From NCBI GenBank assembly GCA_013044405.1, contig JABEUR010000151.1, positions 1-39,126 on the forward strand: 39,126 nucleotides of DNA. The letters run 5' to 3'. A program made the translations under genes and the position numbers. The stretch is from Acidimicrobiaceae bacterium. GTDB taxonomy: Bacteria; Actinomycetota; Acidimicrobiia; Acidimicrobiales; RAAP-2. The notes beneath the pieces are model-generated. The model worked only from the letters and a program-made list of their open reading frames with translations, was not told the origin of the DNA and searched no databases. Within the stretch, counting starts at the first letter, position 1. Each line of letters starts with the position of its first letter. Below, piece by piece: positions 1-7,620 of this stretch.

Positions 1-1
1 C

Positions 2-1117
2 GGCGCACGGCCCAGTGACCGCAACGCTCGAGACGAACGCAGCAGCGATCGACGGCCCCGTCCCAGTGGCGACACCCGTGACCGGCGACCCGCGCGCCCC
101 GGTGCTCGTGATGATCGCCCCTATGCCAATCGCTCTCGAGACGAACGCCCACGTCGCGACGGTGGGGGACGAGGAGGTCGAGCGCGTGAGTTGAGTCCCG
201 AAGAGATGGAACGGGCCAAAGCCGATTCGTTCGGGCGCGATCAGGGTTGGGGTGGTGTGGCGCGAAAGGGTGGAGCGAGCATTAAATCCACCGGCCAGGC
301 AATGGAGGTCACGGCAAGTGCGGGACGTACTCCCGACCCGCTGTCGCAGTGGGTGGAAGAGGTGCGACCAACGCGAGCAGCTTTGACCGCTTCGACCAAG
401 GCCAAAGCGAAATATGTTTTGCCGGGCGACGTCGCCGCCGACGTGCGCAAGGCCTTCATCGGCACTGCCTACATGCGCGAGAAGATGGTGATCACACTTA
501 CCAAAGCCGCTGAAGCCTACGATCGAAAACGGTATGAGGAAGCCCTGCGCCTCGGTCGAATCGTTTCCGATGCGGTACCCGGTGTCGCAGCGGTTCGCGA
601 GTTGACGGGGCTCGCTTCGTATAGAGCTGAGCGATGGAACATGGCGAGGATCCATTTACGCGCCCATTTCACGATCACTGGTGAGCCTGAGCACCTGGCA
701 CTGGTCATGGACTGCGATCGGGCGAATCGAAAGTATCGAGCGGTCCAGAAGACGTTTGAAGAGCTCCAATCCAGCGAACCAACGGCTGAGGTATTGGCAG
801 AGGGCCGAATTGTCATGGCCGCATCACTGGCCGATCAGCGCATGTACAGCGAGGCCATTGAACTTTTGACTCGCGCCGGTGCGACCAAGCAGTTGCGCAA
901 TCCGTCGTATCGGCATATTCGATTGTGGTACGCGTTGGCGGACGTTTATGATCGTGCGGGCGACACAGCGTCAGCACGTGAACTGTTCGCCCGAGTCGTC
1001 ATCGCCGAGCCTGACGCCTACGATGCGCGCTCGCGCTTGGATGAACTAGGCGACACCACGCCACGTAAGAACCGTAAACGGCGCACGACGCCGGTGTCGA
1101 AGAAGAAGGTCGACTAA
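2..1117 (+). CDS. TPR-repeat protein with Arg/Asp-rich disordered N-terminus (5' partial)
   Basis: The reading frame is already open at base 2 and runs without a stop into the part usually called from a TTG at 191, so the gene starts upstream of the window and about 371 residues are visible. The first ~75 residues are low-complexity and rich in Arg, Asp, Pro and Gly; a 14-base direct repeat at 27-40 and 135-148 encodes recurring RDER. The rest is helical with a TPR-like pattern (for example the alternating segments around residues AAEAYDRKRYEEALRLG and ALADVYDRAGDTASARELF), ending in a basic KNRKRR tail. TPR proteins are protein-interaction scaffolds. Mycobacteria have a TPR protein (Rv1691) near tlyA, but the neighbours here differ, so that link is weak. 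Specific function unknown. Its stop overlaps the convergent hydrolase gene by 4 bp. Confidence 0.75.
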   Translation, partial: GARPSDRNARDERSSDRRPRPSGDTRDRRPARPGARDDRPYANRSRDERPRRDGGGRGGRARELSPEEMERAKADSFGRDQGWGGVARKGGASIKSTGQAMEVTASAGRTPDPLSQWVEEVRPTRAALTASTKAKAKYVLPGDVAADVRKAFIGTAYMREKMVITLTKAAEAYDRKRYEEALRLGRIVSDAVPGVAAVRELTGLASYRAERWNMARIHLRAHFTITGEPEHLALVMDCDRANRKYRAVQKTFEELQSSEPTAEVLAEGRIVMAASLADQRMYSEAIELLTRAGATKQLRNPSYRHIRLWYALADVYDRAGDTASARELFARVVIAEPDAYDARSRLDELGDTTPRKNRKRRTTPVSKKKVD

Positions 1118-2241
1118 CTCATCGCCGCCACAGCGGCACTCAAGGCGAACTGCGGTCCGCGCATGTCGCCCACGAGACCCGACTGCATCTTGTTCATCAT
1201 GTAGGCCACGGTCAACTCCAAGTCCTGATCCATGATGATCACCGATCCGCCGTATCCGCCCCAGTAGCAACCCCGCGGCCCCAAAGGAGTCGTGGCACTG
1301 CTGAGACCGTATCCGAGGCCGAAGTTGACGTCGATGCCGAGAACTTGGTCCAGTCCGCTGGTCTGGACCTGGAAGATCATCGCGCCGGTCTTCTCACTGA
1401 AGAATCGGTATCCGTTGGCGTGACCGTTGTTGGCGATGATCTGTTGAATCGTTGCGACCGACCTCGCGTTTCCGTGGCCGTTGGCGGCTGGAATCTCCGC
1501 TTCGCGCCACCACCGGTGATGCGGGGCCGTCGCATCGAGAGGCGGTGAGGTGTAGGTCCGGTACGCAATCGAATTCTGGTCGAGGGATCCCAGGTCTTCG
1601 GGCGGCGGGGGGATCACCAGACTGACGCGCGGTTCATCGGACTCGTTGAGTCCGATGTGGAAGTCGGCATCGAGAACATCAGCCACCTCGCTCTTGAAGA
1701 AAGTGCCGATGCTGGTGCCGGTGATTCGTCGAACGACCTCGCCCAGCAGATAGCCCTGGGAGACAGCGTGATAGCCCGAAGTGCCCCGATCGTCCCACCA
1801 CGGATGCTGGGCGGCGAGCAGGCTGGTCGAAAGGTTCCAATCGGCAAGACCTTCTGTCTCTTCGAGGCAGTCCCATCCAGAAAGACCCGAACTGTGACTC
1901 ATCAAGTGGCGTACGAGGATCGAGCCCTTGTCGTTGGCGGCGAATTCGGGCCAGTAGCGTGCCACGGGGGCGTCGAAGTCGAGTTCACCACGGTCACTGA
2001 GCATGAGTGTCACGAGAAAGGTCATGGTCTTGGTCGTGGACCAGACGTTCACCAGTGTGTCGTTGCGCCACGGGAGGGTCTTCTGGGCGTCGGCGTGACC
2101 GCCCCAGATGTCACAGACCACCTCACCTCGATGGATCACGCAGACCGACGCACCGACGTCGTCCCCGTTGTCGAGGTTTCGTTCGAGCAACTGCGAAAGT
2201 TCGGCAAACTTCTCCGTCGTGTAGCCCTCGACTTGTGACAT
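1114..2241 (-). CDS. Serine hydrolase, beta-lactamase class C / EstB esterase family
   Basis: This 375-residue protein has the penicillin-binding-like fold signature: SxxK as S68-T-T-K71 in VWSTTKTMTF, a tyrosine motif at Y157 (GYHAVSQG), and a C-terminal WGGYGGS in the position of the KTG/WGG motif. The WGG form is typical of EstB-type esterases rather than true class C beta-lactamases, so ester or amide hydrolysis of small substrates is more likely than antibiotic resistance. No signal peptide is evident, which also fits a cytoplasmic esterase. The ATG at 2241 has a purine-rich GAGGGGG just upstream, so this gene uses a conventional leader. The downstream end overlaps the TPR gene's stop (shared CTAA). 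The DinB-like gene lies 37 bp upstream on the same strand. Confidence 0.85.
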   Translation of the reverse strand: MSQVEGYTTEKFAELSQLLERNLDNGDDVGASVCVIHRGEVVCDIWGGHADAQKTLPWRNDTLVNVWSTTKTMTFLVTLMLSDRGELDFDAPVARYWPEFAANDKGSILVRHLMSHSSGLSGWDCLEETEGLADWNLSTSLLAAQHPWWDDRGTSGYHAVSQGYLLGEVVRRITGTSIGTFFKSEVADVLDADFHIGLNESDEPRVSLVIPPPPEDLGSLDQNSIAYRTYTSPPLDATAPHHRWWREAEIPAANGHGNARSVATIQQIIANNGHANGYRFFSEKTGAMIFQVQTSGLDQVLGIDVNFGLGYGLSSATTPLGPRGCYWGGYGGSVIIMDQDLELTVAYMMNKMQSGLVGDMRGPQFALSAAVAAMS

Positions 2242-2278
2242 GTACGGCCCCCTCGGTTGGTGATTTGGAAATCTAGTG

Positions 2279-2884
2279 TCACGAAGTCATGCCGGCAAGT
2301 CCAACCATTGCCCGAGCGTGTTCGATTTCGCCCATGTGGCGAAGCGCGTGCTGGTACACCCAACTCTCGATGGCGTCACTGCGAGAGATTCCACTGGAGC
2401 CACCGACCCGTGCCGAGAAGGTCTTCGCCAGTCCCGGACCATAGGGCGGGGCAACGACAATGTCGTGCCAAGAATTGGGATCAATCGATGCGACGAAGTC
2501 CTCGGTCGCGTGAAAGACGGATTTTTGGAGATCCTGGAAACTGTCATAGTCCCCGATTCGTTGGCCCATCATCTCCTCGACCGACCGCTCCTTTCCGTGA
2601 TCAGGTATCGCCAGGTCCAGACGCTTGGCCCACGCCTCGTTGAACTGAGGAACCGGACCGCCGACGAAGACGATGGCGCCATCCTCGATGAGCAACTGGT
2701 GGACCAGGGAAAAGGCAATCGGAAGGACGCCAGGTTGGACAGTGGTATTGACCTGATCGAGGGTCATGGTGGCGCAGGCCTCATAGTAGAGCGAGTGGAC
2801 CGCCTCTAGACGGTTAAGTAACGAAGAGCGGTAGTCGAAGGTCATGTGAGAATTGTTGCAGAAGATCGAAGCTCCATTGACCAC
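2279..2884 (-). CDS. DinB-like four-helix protein
   Basis: A 201-residue protein whose C-terminal helix (YQHALRHMGEIEHARAMVG) has the His-containing pattern of the DinB / YfiT-like putative metalloenzyme superfamily, whose members include mycothiol- and bacillithiol-dependent transferases. The assignment rests on this helix and the all-helical pattern. A GTG start at 2884 is chosen because GGAGGAG (2892-2898) sits 7 nt before it; an in-frame ATG at 2845 has no such site and would remove 13 residues. It is probably co-transcribed with the serine hydrolase downstream. Substrate unknown. Confidence 0.65.
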   Translation of the reverse strand: MVNGASIFCNNSHMTFDYRSSLLNRLEAVHSLYYEACATMTLDQVNTTVQPGVLPIAFSLVHQLLIEDGAIVFVGGPVPQFNEAWAKRLDLAIPDHGKERSVEEMMGQRIGDYDSFQDLQKSVFHATEDFVASIDPNSWHDIVVAPPYGPGLAKTFSARVGGSSGISRSDAIESWVYQHALRHMGEIEHARAMVGLAGMTS

Positions 2885-2891
2885 ATCATCG

Positions 2892-2898
2892 CTCCTCC
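2892..2898 (-). promoter_or_regulatory. Shine-Dalgarno site deciding the GTG start of the DinB-like gene
   Basis: GGAGGAG on the minus strand, 7 nt before GTG at 2884. It is one of few strong ribosome-binding sites in the window, where most first genes look leaderless. Confidence 0.6.
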
Positions 2899-2919
2899 GA
2901 GTCGAAAATGTCGACGTTG

Positions 2920-2925
2920 TAGGCT
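2920..2925 (+). promoter_or_regulatory. -10 box of fbaB, leaderless geometry
   Basis: TAGGCT ends 6 nt before the fbaB ATG (2932), so the transcript would start at or next to the start codon. The same TAGGCTGAAG string precedes the DUF151 gene at 6360. Confidence 0.55.
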
Positions 2926-2931
2926 GAAGAT

Positions 2932-3981
2932 ATGGACATTGCCCAACTATTAGGTGACGAGGCTTCGTCGCTACTGGATCACAAGGCCACCGCGTTTCCC
3001 AAGGAGTGGTTGACCCTTCCTTCCCCGAACTACATCAATGACGTCTTCACCCTTAGCGATCGAACACCGTCGGTGTTACGTAGTCTCGGATCTCTATTCG
3101 GTCACGGACGCCTCGCCGGTACGGGCTACGTGTCGATCTTGCCCGTCGACCAGGGTATCGAACACTCGGCGGCTGCGTCGTTCGCTCCCAATCCCGAATA
3201 CTTCGACCCCGCACGACTGTGCGACCTGGCGATCGAGGCCGGTTGTAACGCGATTGCTTCGACCCTGGGCACGTTGGGTTCGGTATCTCGGCGCTACGTC
3301 CACCGGATTCCCTTCATTGTCAAGATCAATCACAACGATCTGCTGCGCTATCCCAACACCTTCGACCAACGCCTCTTCGCCTCGGTACGCCAGGCCTCGG
3401 ACCTGGGAGCAGTCGGGGTTGGAGCGACCGTCTACTTCGGATCTTCGGAGTCGGTTCGCCAGATCGAGGAGATCTCCTCGGCCTTCGCCGAGGCCCACCG
3501 ACTCGGAATGTTCACCGTGCTGTGGACCTATCTGCGAAACGATGCCTTCAAACAAGGTGACGTCGACTACCACTTGAGTGCTGATCTGACTGGTCAGGCT
3601 AATCATCTCGGAGTGACCATCGAAGCCGACATCATCAAGCAGAAGCAACCCGAGAACAACGGTGGCTACAACGCGATCAAGTTCGGCAAGACCAACGCCA
3701 AGGTGTATTCAGAACTCACCACCGACAATCCGATCGACCTCACGCGCTGGCAGGTGGTCAACTGCTACGCCGGGCGTATCGGACTGATCAATTCCGGCGG
3801 TGAGGCCAAGGGATCGGACGACTTGGCGGGCGCGGTGCGCACCGCAGTCATCAACAAGCGCGCTGGCGGAATGGGTCTCATCCTTGGGCGTAAGGCGTTC
3901 CAGCGCCCGATCGGCGAAGGCGCCTCGTTGGTGCAGTCCGTCCAAGACGTCTATCTCGATACCTCGATCACGATCGCCTAG
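2932..3981 (+). CDS. fbaB: Class I fructose-bisphosphate aldolase, DhnA/FbaB type
   Basis: A 349-residue protein, close to the ~350 of E. coli FbaB. Diagnostic segments are [14 protein letters not shown] near residue 71, the DIIKQK segment with Lys236 as the expected Schiff-base lysine, and a C-terminal region ([17 protein letters not shown] and VQDVYLD) characteristic of DhnA-type aldolases. It reversibly cleaves fructose 1,6-bisphosphate into glyceraldehyde 3-phosphate and dihydroxyacetone phosphate in glycolysis and gluconeogenesis, with no metal needed. Transcription is probably leaderless from the -10 box just upstream, and pgsA follows after 15 bp from its own promoter. Confidence 0.93.
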   Translation: MDIAQLLGDEASSLLDHKATAFPKEWLTLPSPNYINDVFTLSDRTPSVLRSLGSLFGHGRLAGTGYVSILPVDQGIEHSAAASFAPNPEYFDPARLCDLAIEAGCNAIASTLGTLGSVSRRYVHRIPFIVKINHNDLLRYPNTFDQRLFASVRQASDLGAVGVGATVYFGSSESVRQIEEISSAFAEAHRLGMFTVLWTYLRNDAFKQGDVDYHLSADLTGQANHLGVTIEADIIKQKQPENNGGYNAIKFGKTNAKVYSELTTDNPIDLTRWQVVNCYAGRIGLINSGGEAKGSDDLAGAVRTAVINKRAGGMGLILGRKAFQRPIGEGASLVQSVQDVYLDTSITIA

Positions 3982-3984
3982 ACC

Positions 3985-3990
3985 TACGCT
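3985..3990 (+). promoter_or_regulatory. -10 box of pgsA, leaderless geometry
   Basis: TACGCT ends 6 nt before the pgsA ATG (3997), in the 15-bp gap after fbaB. Confidence 0.5.
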
Positions 3991-3996
3991 TCTTCA

Positions 3997-4608
3997 ATGA
4001 GCGACGGTGACGGACCCGATGCCGGATGGCGCACGTGGGCCAACTTGGTCACGGTCGCGCGACTGGCGCTCCTGCCGGTCTTCTTCTGGCTGCTCTTCGC
4101 CACTGAGCACCGTGCCGAGGCGGCGTGGCTGTTAGCCCTGCTGGGCGCGACCGATTGGATTGATGGGTTCCTCGCAAGAAGACTGCAGCAGGTTTCAAAG
4201 ATCGGCAAGGTCATTGATCCGGTGGCCGATCGTCTCCTCGTGATCAGTGGGCTCTTGGCCGTTGCGGGCGCCGCTGGCGTCCCTTGGTGGTTCGCCGTAG
4301 CGACCCTGGTTCGTGAACTATTGGTGTCGCTGCTCACCTTGGCCCTCGCGGCACTGGGAGCGGCGCGCATCGACGTTCTGTGGTGGGGCAAAGTCTCAAC
4401 GTTTGTCCTGATGACGACCTACCCGTTGTTCTTGTTGACGACCAACCCGCATCACGGTGCTTTGGCGCCGTGGCAACAGAGCATTCGAGATGTCACCTGG
4501 GCGTTCGGAGTAGCCGGCTTGATTCTTTCGTGGATCGTCCTGTTCGCCTACGTGCGTCCAGCGCGACGTGCGCTGAGGGCCGGGCGCCAGGGTCGCGGAA
4601 TCTTGTAA
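3997..4608 (+). CDS. pgsA: CDP-alcohol phosphatidyltransferase, PgsA type
   Basis: A 203-residue polytopic membrane protein with the complete CDP-alcohol phosphatidyltransferase motif: D53-x2-D56-G57-x2-A60-R61-x8-G70-x3-D74-x3-D78, the aspartates that bind the metal ions. Several hydrophobic membrane segments follow. The family joins CDP-diacylglycerol to glycerol 3-phosphate, the committed step to phosphatidylglycerol and cardiolipin. The exact acceptor alcohol cannot be read from sequence, but pgsA2 also lies near gcvH in mycobacteria. Its TAA stop is part of the -10 box for gcvH. Confidence 0.87.
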   Translation: MSDGDGPDAGWRTWANLVTVARLALLPVFFWLLFATEHRAEAAWLLALLGATDWIDGFLARRLQQVSKIGKVIDPVADRLLVISGLLAVAGAAGVPWWFAVATLVRELLVSLLTLALAALGAARIDVLWWGKVSTFVLMTTYPLFLLTTNPHHGALAPWQQSIRDVTWAFGVAGLILSWIVLFAYVRPARRALRAGRQGRGIL

Positions 4609-4611
4609 GTT
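4606..4611 (+). promoter_or_regulatory. -10 box of gcvH overlapping the pgsA stop
   Basis: TAAGTT ends 6 nt before the gcvH ATG (4618). Its first three bases are the TAA stop of pgsA. Confidence 0.5.
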
Positions 4612-4617
4612 TGCCCC

Positions 4618-4998
4618 ATGCAGATACCCGAGGACCTCCGTTATTCCAGCGACCACGAATGGGCCCGTTCCGTTGGCGATGTGGTGCGAATCGGCATCAC
4701 TGACTACGCCCAGGACGCTCTGGGCGACGTCGTCTTCGTCGAACTACCCAAACTCGAGATGGTCGTCGTCTCGGGAGGAACCCTGGGCGAGGTCGAATCC
4801 ACCAAGTCCGTCTCCGAGATCTACGCACCAGTCTCGGGGCGCGTCAGCGCCATCAATGAAGCGCTCTCCAACGCACCCGAATTGGTCAACAGCGACCCCT
4901 ACGGCGAGGGCTGGATCTGTGAGATCAGCGTGGACGCCAAGAGTGATTTTGATGCCCTGCTCGATGCTTCGGGCTATCAGGACCTCACCAACAATTGA
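4618..4998 (+). CDS. gcvH: Glycine cleavage system H protein
   Basis: A 126-residue lipoyl-domain protein. Lys63 in GEVESTKSVSEIYAP is the lipoylation site, and the segments around HEW (residues 13-15) and GIxDYAQDALGD match GcvH. It shuttles the methylamine intermediate from the P protein to GcvT and is reoxidised by dihydrolipoamide dehydrogenase, which is not in this window. Its partners gcvT, gcvPA and gcvPB are about 10 kb downstream. Here gcvH heads the conserved actinobacterial series gcvH, garA, ftsR, DUF151. Confidence 0.96.
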   Translation: MQIPEDLRYSSDHEWARSVGDVVRIGITDYAQDALGDVVFVELPKLEMVVVSGGTLGEVESTKSVSEIYAPVSGRVSAINEALSNAPELVNSDPYGEGWICEISVDAKSDFDALLDASGYQDLTNN

Positions 4999-5024
4999 CC
5001 CTGACGGGCACGTTCAAAACTAAG

Positions 5025-5030
5025 TAGTGT
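5025..5030 (+). promoter_or_regulatory. -10 box of the garA-like gene, leaderless geometry
   Basis: TAGTGT ends 7 nt before the ATG at 5038. Confidence 0.5.
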
Positions 5031-5037
5031 AAGCCCG

Positions 5038-5502
5038 ATGAACTGCCGCCGATGTGGAGAAATCCTCAACGCCAACGCGAATTATTGTTGGTCGTGCGGG
5101 GCGCGCCAACACGACTCGGCCTCAACCGAGACCGTGGCGATTCCCGTCGTGAGCGCGCCCGAGACATTCCGCCCCGCCACCGTGCGTGGTCCCGTCGGCT
5201 CACACAGCGGTCAACTCGTGGTCGCTACCGGCCCCCAGGCCGGCAGTCGATTTGACCTAGTGAACGAGACCACGACGACGGGCCGTCACGAGAGCTCGGA
5301 TGTTCTCCTCGATGACGTATCGGTCTCACGTCACCATGCAGTGTTCACCCGCACCTCCAGCGGAAGGATCACCGTGCGAGATCTGAACTCCCTGAATGGG
5401 ACCTACGTCAACGGCGCACGCGTCGAAGAGACGACGCTGCACTCCGCTGATGAGGTCCAGATCGGAAAGTTCAAGCTCGTCTTCTGGGAGGCGACCCTGT
5501 GA
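5038..5502 (+). CDS. garA: Zinc-ribbon plus FHA domain protein, GarA-like
   Basis: A 154-residue protein in two parts. Residues 3-20 form a four-cysteine zinc ribbon (C3, C6, C17, C20). Residues ~60-150 form an FHA domain with the phosphothreonine-binding residues G82-R83, S97-R98-H99 and N120-G121. The FHA part resembles mycobacterial GarA closely (DDVSVSRHH, SLNGTYVN, DEVQIGKFKLVF), and its position after gcvH and before the MerR gene matches Rv1826-Rv1828. GarA regulates 2-oxoglutarate dehydrogenase and glutamate enzymes and is switched off by PknG/PknB phosphorylation of an N-terminal ETTS motif. Here the N-terminus is a zinc ribbon followed by STETVAIP, which might serve as a substitute phosphosite; that is inference. 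Confidence 0.8.
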   Translation: MNCRRCGEILNANANYCWSCGARQHDSASTETVAIPVVSAPETFRPATVRGPVGSHSGQLVVATGPQAGSRFDLVNETTTTGRHESSDVLLDDVSVSRHHAVFTRTSSGRITVRDLNSLNGTYVNGARVEETTLHSADEVQIGKFKLVFWEATL

Positions 5503-6308
5503 GCGTCTTTCCCGGGGTCATGCGCATCGGTGAGGTTCACGCGGAACTGCGCAAAGATTTCCCGGACATCGAATTATCGAAGATCCGTTATTACGAAGAC
5601 AAGGGGCTGGTTCAACCCAGTCGTAGTCGCAAGGGCTACCGACTGTATTCGGAACGAGACCTGGCGTGCCTTCGAGAGGCAATCCGACTGGCTAACGAGG
5701 AGTTCGTCCCCCTTCGAGTGGTGCGCATTCGACTGATCGAGCAAGGACTGCTCCAGGACGCGCCAGTGGCGCCAAGCGCGCGCCAGGCTGCGCGAGAGGC
5801 CAAGACCCGAGTCGTCTCGATTCCAGCACCATCGCCGCCCGAAATCACTCGACCCGATCTCAGTGTCGTTCGTCCATTGCCGCACGACGATCGTGTTGGG
5901 GACGCCTCGAAGCCTTCGCCGAGCGAGTCGCGCCAGTTTTCCATCGCCGAGTTTCTCGTGGCCACTGGTCTTGAAGCCAACGTGCTCAATCAACTCCAAG
6001 CGTTGGGACTCATTGTCCCTCAGACGGTGGCCAAGCAGCTCACGTATTCTTCTTCAGATGTTCGGGTGGCCGGTATCGCTGCCAACTTGGTCGAGCGTGG
6101 AGTCGATCCGCGATTCTTAGGTTCGGTTCGACGAGTCGCAGACCGAGAGGTCGGCCTCATTGACGAGCTGACCCAACCGCTGCGAGCAAAGGGGAGCGGG
6201 GTCTCGCCCGAGAAGGCGATCGCGATCACTGCAGAAGTCGCGAGCGAGATCGGAGCGCTTCGTGAGGTCTTGTTCGAACGTTCGCTGCGGGAGTACTTGG
6301 GACACTGA
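5499..6308 (+). CDS. ftsR: MerR-family regulator, FtsR-like
   Basis: A 269-residue protein with an N-terminal winged helix-turn-helix (IGEVHAELRKDFPDIELSK then IRYYEDKGLVQPSRS and GYRLYSERDL), followed by a linker and a second helical domain. The first domain and its place between garA and the DUF151 gene match Rv1828 / corynebacterial FtsR, an activator of cell-division gene ftsZ. It starts with GTG overlapping the garA stop by 4 bp (GTGA), so the two are probably translationally coupled. Targets in this organism are unknown. Confidence 0.82.
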   Translation: MSVFPGVMRIGEVHAELRKDFPDIELSKIRYYEDKGLVQPSRSRKGYRLYSERDLACLREAIRLANEEFVPLRVVRIRLIEQGLLQDAPVAPSARQAAREAKTRVVSIPAPSPPEITRPDLSVVRPLPHDDRVGDASKPSPSESRQFSIAEFLVATGLEANVLNQLQALGLIVPQTVAKQLTYSSSDVRVAGIAANLVERGVDPRFLGSVRRVADREVGLIDELTQPLRAKGSGVSPEKAIAITAEVASEIGALREVLFERSLREYLGH

Positions 6309-6359
6309 GTGTCTCACAGCACCGGTGCCGGGGGCGACGTATTTACGTCCGACGAGGTC

Positions 6360-6365
6360 TAGGCT
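6360..6365 (+). promoter_or_regulatory. -10 box of the DUF151 gene, leaderless geometry
   Basis: TAGGCT ends 6 nt before the ATG at 6372. Confidence 0.5.
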
Positions 6366-6371
6366 GAAGGC

Positions 6372-6890
6372 ATGGTCGAGGTGATTCTCAGAGCGGTTCG
6401 TGTGGACGTCGGGTCCTCGACGCCGCTGTTGTTGCTCGAAGAAGTTTCGGGGGACCGAGTACTTCCGATCTTCATTGGAGCCCCCGAGGCCGCGGCCATT
6501 GCCTACGCGCTCCAAGGCGTGAAGTCACCACGGCCGATGTCCCACGACCTCTTGGGCAACATGATTACCGCTCTGGGAGCGCGTCTGTTCGCAGCCGAGA
6601 TTACCGAACTGCGTGACAACACTTTCTACGCGAACCTTCGACTACTGCGTGAACGAGAGGAGATCAACGTGAGCGCTCGGCCCAGTGACGCCGTCGCCTT
6701 GGCCCTGCGTGTCGGCGCTCCGATTCTGGTCAACGACGACTTGATGGCCGCCGAGGGAAAGATCATGGACCTGGGCCTGCTCGGCGAGGATGATGCCGAA
6801 GACGCCCAGGGTGACGTGAACGAAGCCGAATTGGTGGCGGAGTTGCGCCAATTCCTCGACAACGTTCGACCCGAGGATTTTGACAAGTGA
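6372..6890 (+). CDS. DUF151 / bifunctional nuclease family protein
   Basis: A 172-residue protein with the full DUF151 pattern: LPIFIGAPEAAAIAYALQG, the PRPMSHDLLGNMI segment, FYANLRL, and SARPSDAVALALRVGAPI. A plant member has DNase and RNase activity, and a Thermotoga structure defines the fold, but the bacterial role is unsettled. The order FHA, MerR, DUF151 is the same as Rv1827-Rv1829 in mycobacteria. The C-terminus is acidic. The next gene overlaps its stop by 4 bp. Confidence 0.88.
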   Translation: MVEVILRAVRVDVGSSTPLLLLEEVSGDRVLPIFIGAPEAAAIAYALQGVKSPRPMSHDLLGNMITALGARLFAAEITELRDNTFYANLRLLREREEINVSARPSDAVALALRVGAPILVNDDLMAAEGKIMDLGLLGEDDAEDAQGDVNEAELVAELRQFLDNVRPEDFDK

Positions 6891-7480
6891 GCCGAGGTCT
6901 CAAGGCGGTCGCTATCTTCATTGCGTTCGCGGCCATTTACACGCTGAGTCGCCACGCCATCTCCTCAACCACCACTACGACCACCTCGTCAACGACGTCT
7001 TCGACGACGACGTCGTTGGCAACAACGACGACGACGAGCAAGACAACATGTCTTGGTTCGGACTTCTCGGGTGCATTCAATCAGGGACAGGGCGCGGCGG
7101 GCACGATCTATGCGAGTATCACGCTCACCAAGAACTCGGGTGCGCCGTGCACTGTCGACGGATGGCCCCAGTTGACCCTTCAAGACAAGACCGGAGGAGT
7201 GCTGGCGCTGAACGAGGTACGTCTGCCCGGGACCTCCCAAGGCATCCAATTTTCCCAGACCCAGGCGAACCAACCCCCGACTCTCTTGCATCTTCAGCAA
7301 GGCTCTAGCACCACATTCGCGCTCGGCTACAACGACGTCCAGGTGGGCAACACGTCGTGCGTCAATGCAGTGACCATCAGTGTCCAGTTCCAAGCGGGTG
7401 CATCGGCGGTGGCCGTAACCCCCTCGTATCCGATCCAGCCGTGCGACAACGGTCGCGTCTGGGTCAGTCCATTCTTCTAG
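6887..7480 (+). CDS. Exported or membrane-anchored DUF4232-like protein
   Basis: A 197-residue protein starting with GTG at a GTGA overlap with the DUF151 gene. Residues ~5-22 are a hydrophobic segment (signal peptide or anchor), then about 30 residues consist almost only of Ser and Thr, a typical extracellular linker. The remainder carries cysteines and TLTKNSGAPCTVDGWPQLTL, characteristic of DUF4232, a domain of secreted actinobacterial proteins. No cleavage-site or lipobox cysteine is clear next to the hydrophobic segment. Function unknown. Confidence 0.75.
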   Translation: MSRGLKAVAIFIAFAAIYTLSRHAISSTTTTTTSSTTSSTTTSLATTTTTSKTTCLGSDFSGAFNQGQGAAGTIYASITLTKNSGAPCTVDGWPQLTLQDKTGGVLALNEVRLPGTSQGIQFSQTQANQPPTLLHLQQGSSTTFALGYNDVQVGNTSCVNAVTISVQFQAGASAVAVTPSYPIQPCDNGRVWVSPFF

Positions 7481-7609
7481 CGTGACTTACCGGTGAGTAG
7501 GAATTCGCCGAAGAGTCTTATGTGTAGTCCCACACTCAACTATGTTCATTCAATACGTCAACGCTGACGGTCGCGAGGAGCACGGTGTCGTGGTCCTCGC
7601 CTATGAGTT

Positions 7610-7616
7610 GGGAGGA
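7610..7616 (+). promoter_or_regulatory. Shine-Dalgarno site of the APC permease
   Basis: GGGAGGA, with about 5 nt between GGAGG and ATG 7621. A weaker GAGGAG (7575-7580) stands before the alternative GTG at 7585. Confidence 0.5.
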
Positions 7617-7620
7617 ATGG

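Noticed and set aside
1124-1137. GCCGC-CACA-GCGGC hairpin after the TPR gene
   Set aside because: Only 5 bp without a U-run, and explained by Ala codons of the convergent hydrolase.
1114-2241. Antibiotic-resistance beta-lactamase
   Set aside because: The WGG-type C-terminal motif and lack of a signal peptide fit EstB-type esterases better.
7585-7620. Upstream GTG start of the APC permease
   Set aside because: Possible, but the ATG at 7621 has the stronger ribosome site and fits the family length better.
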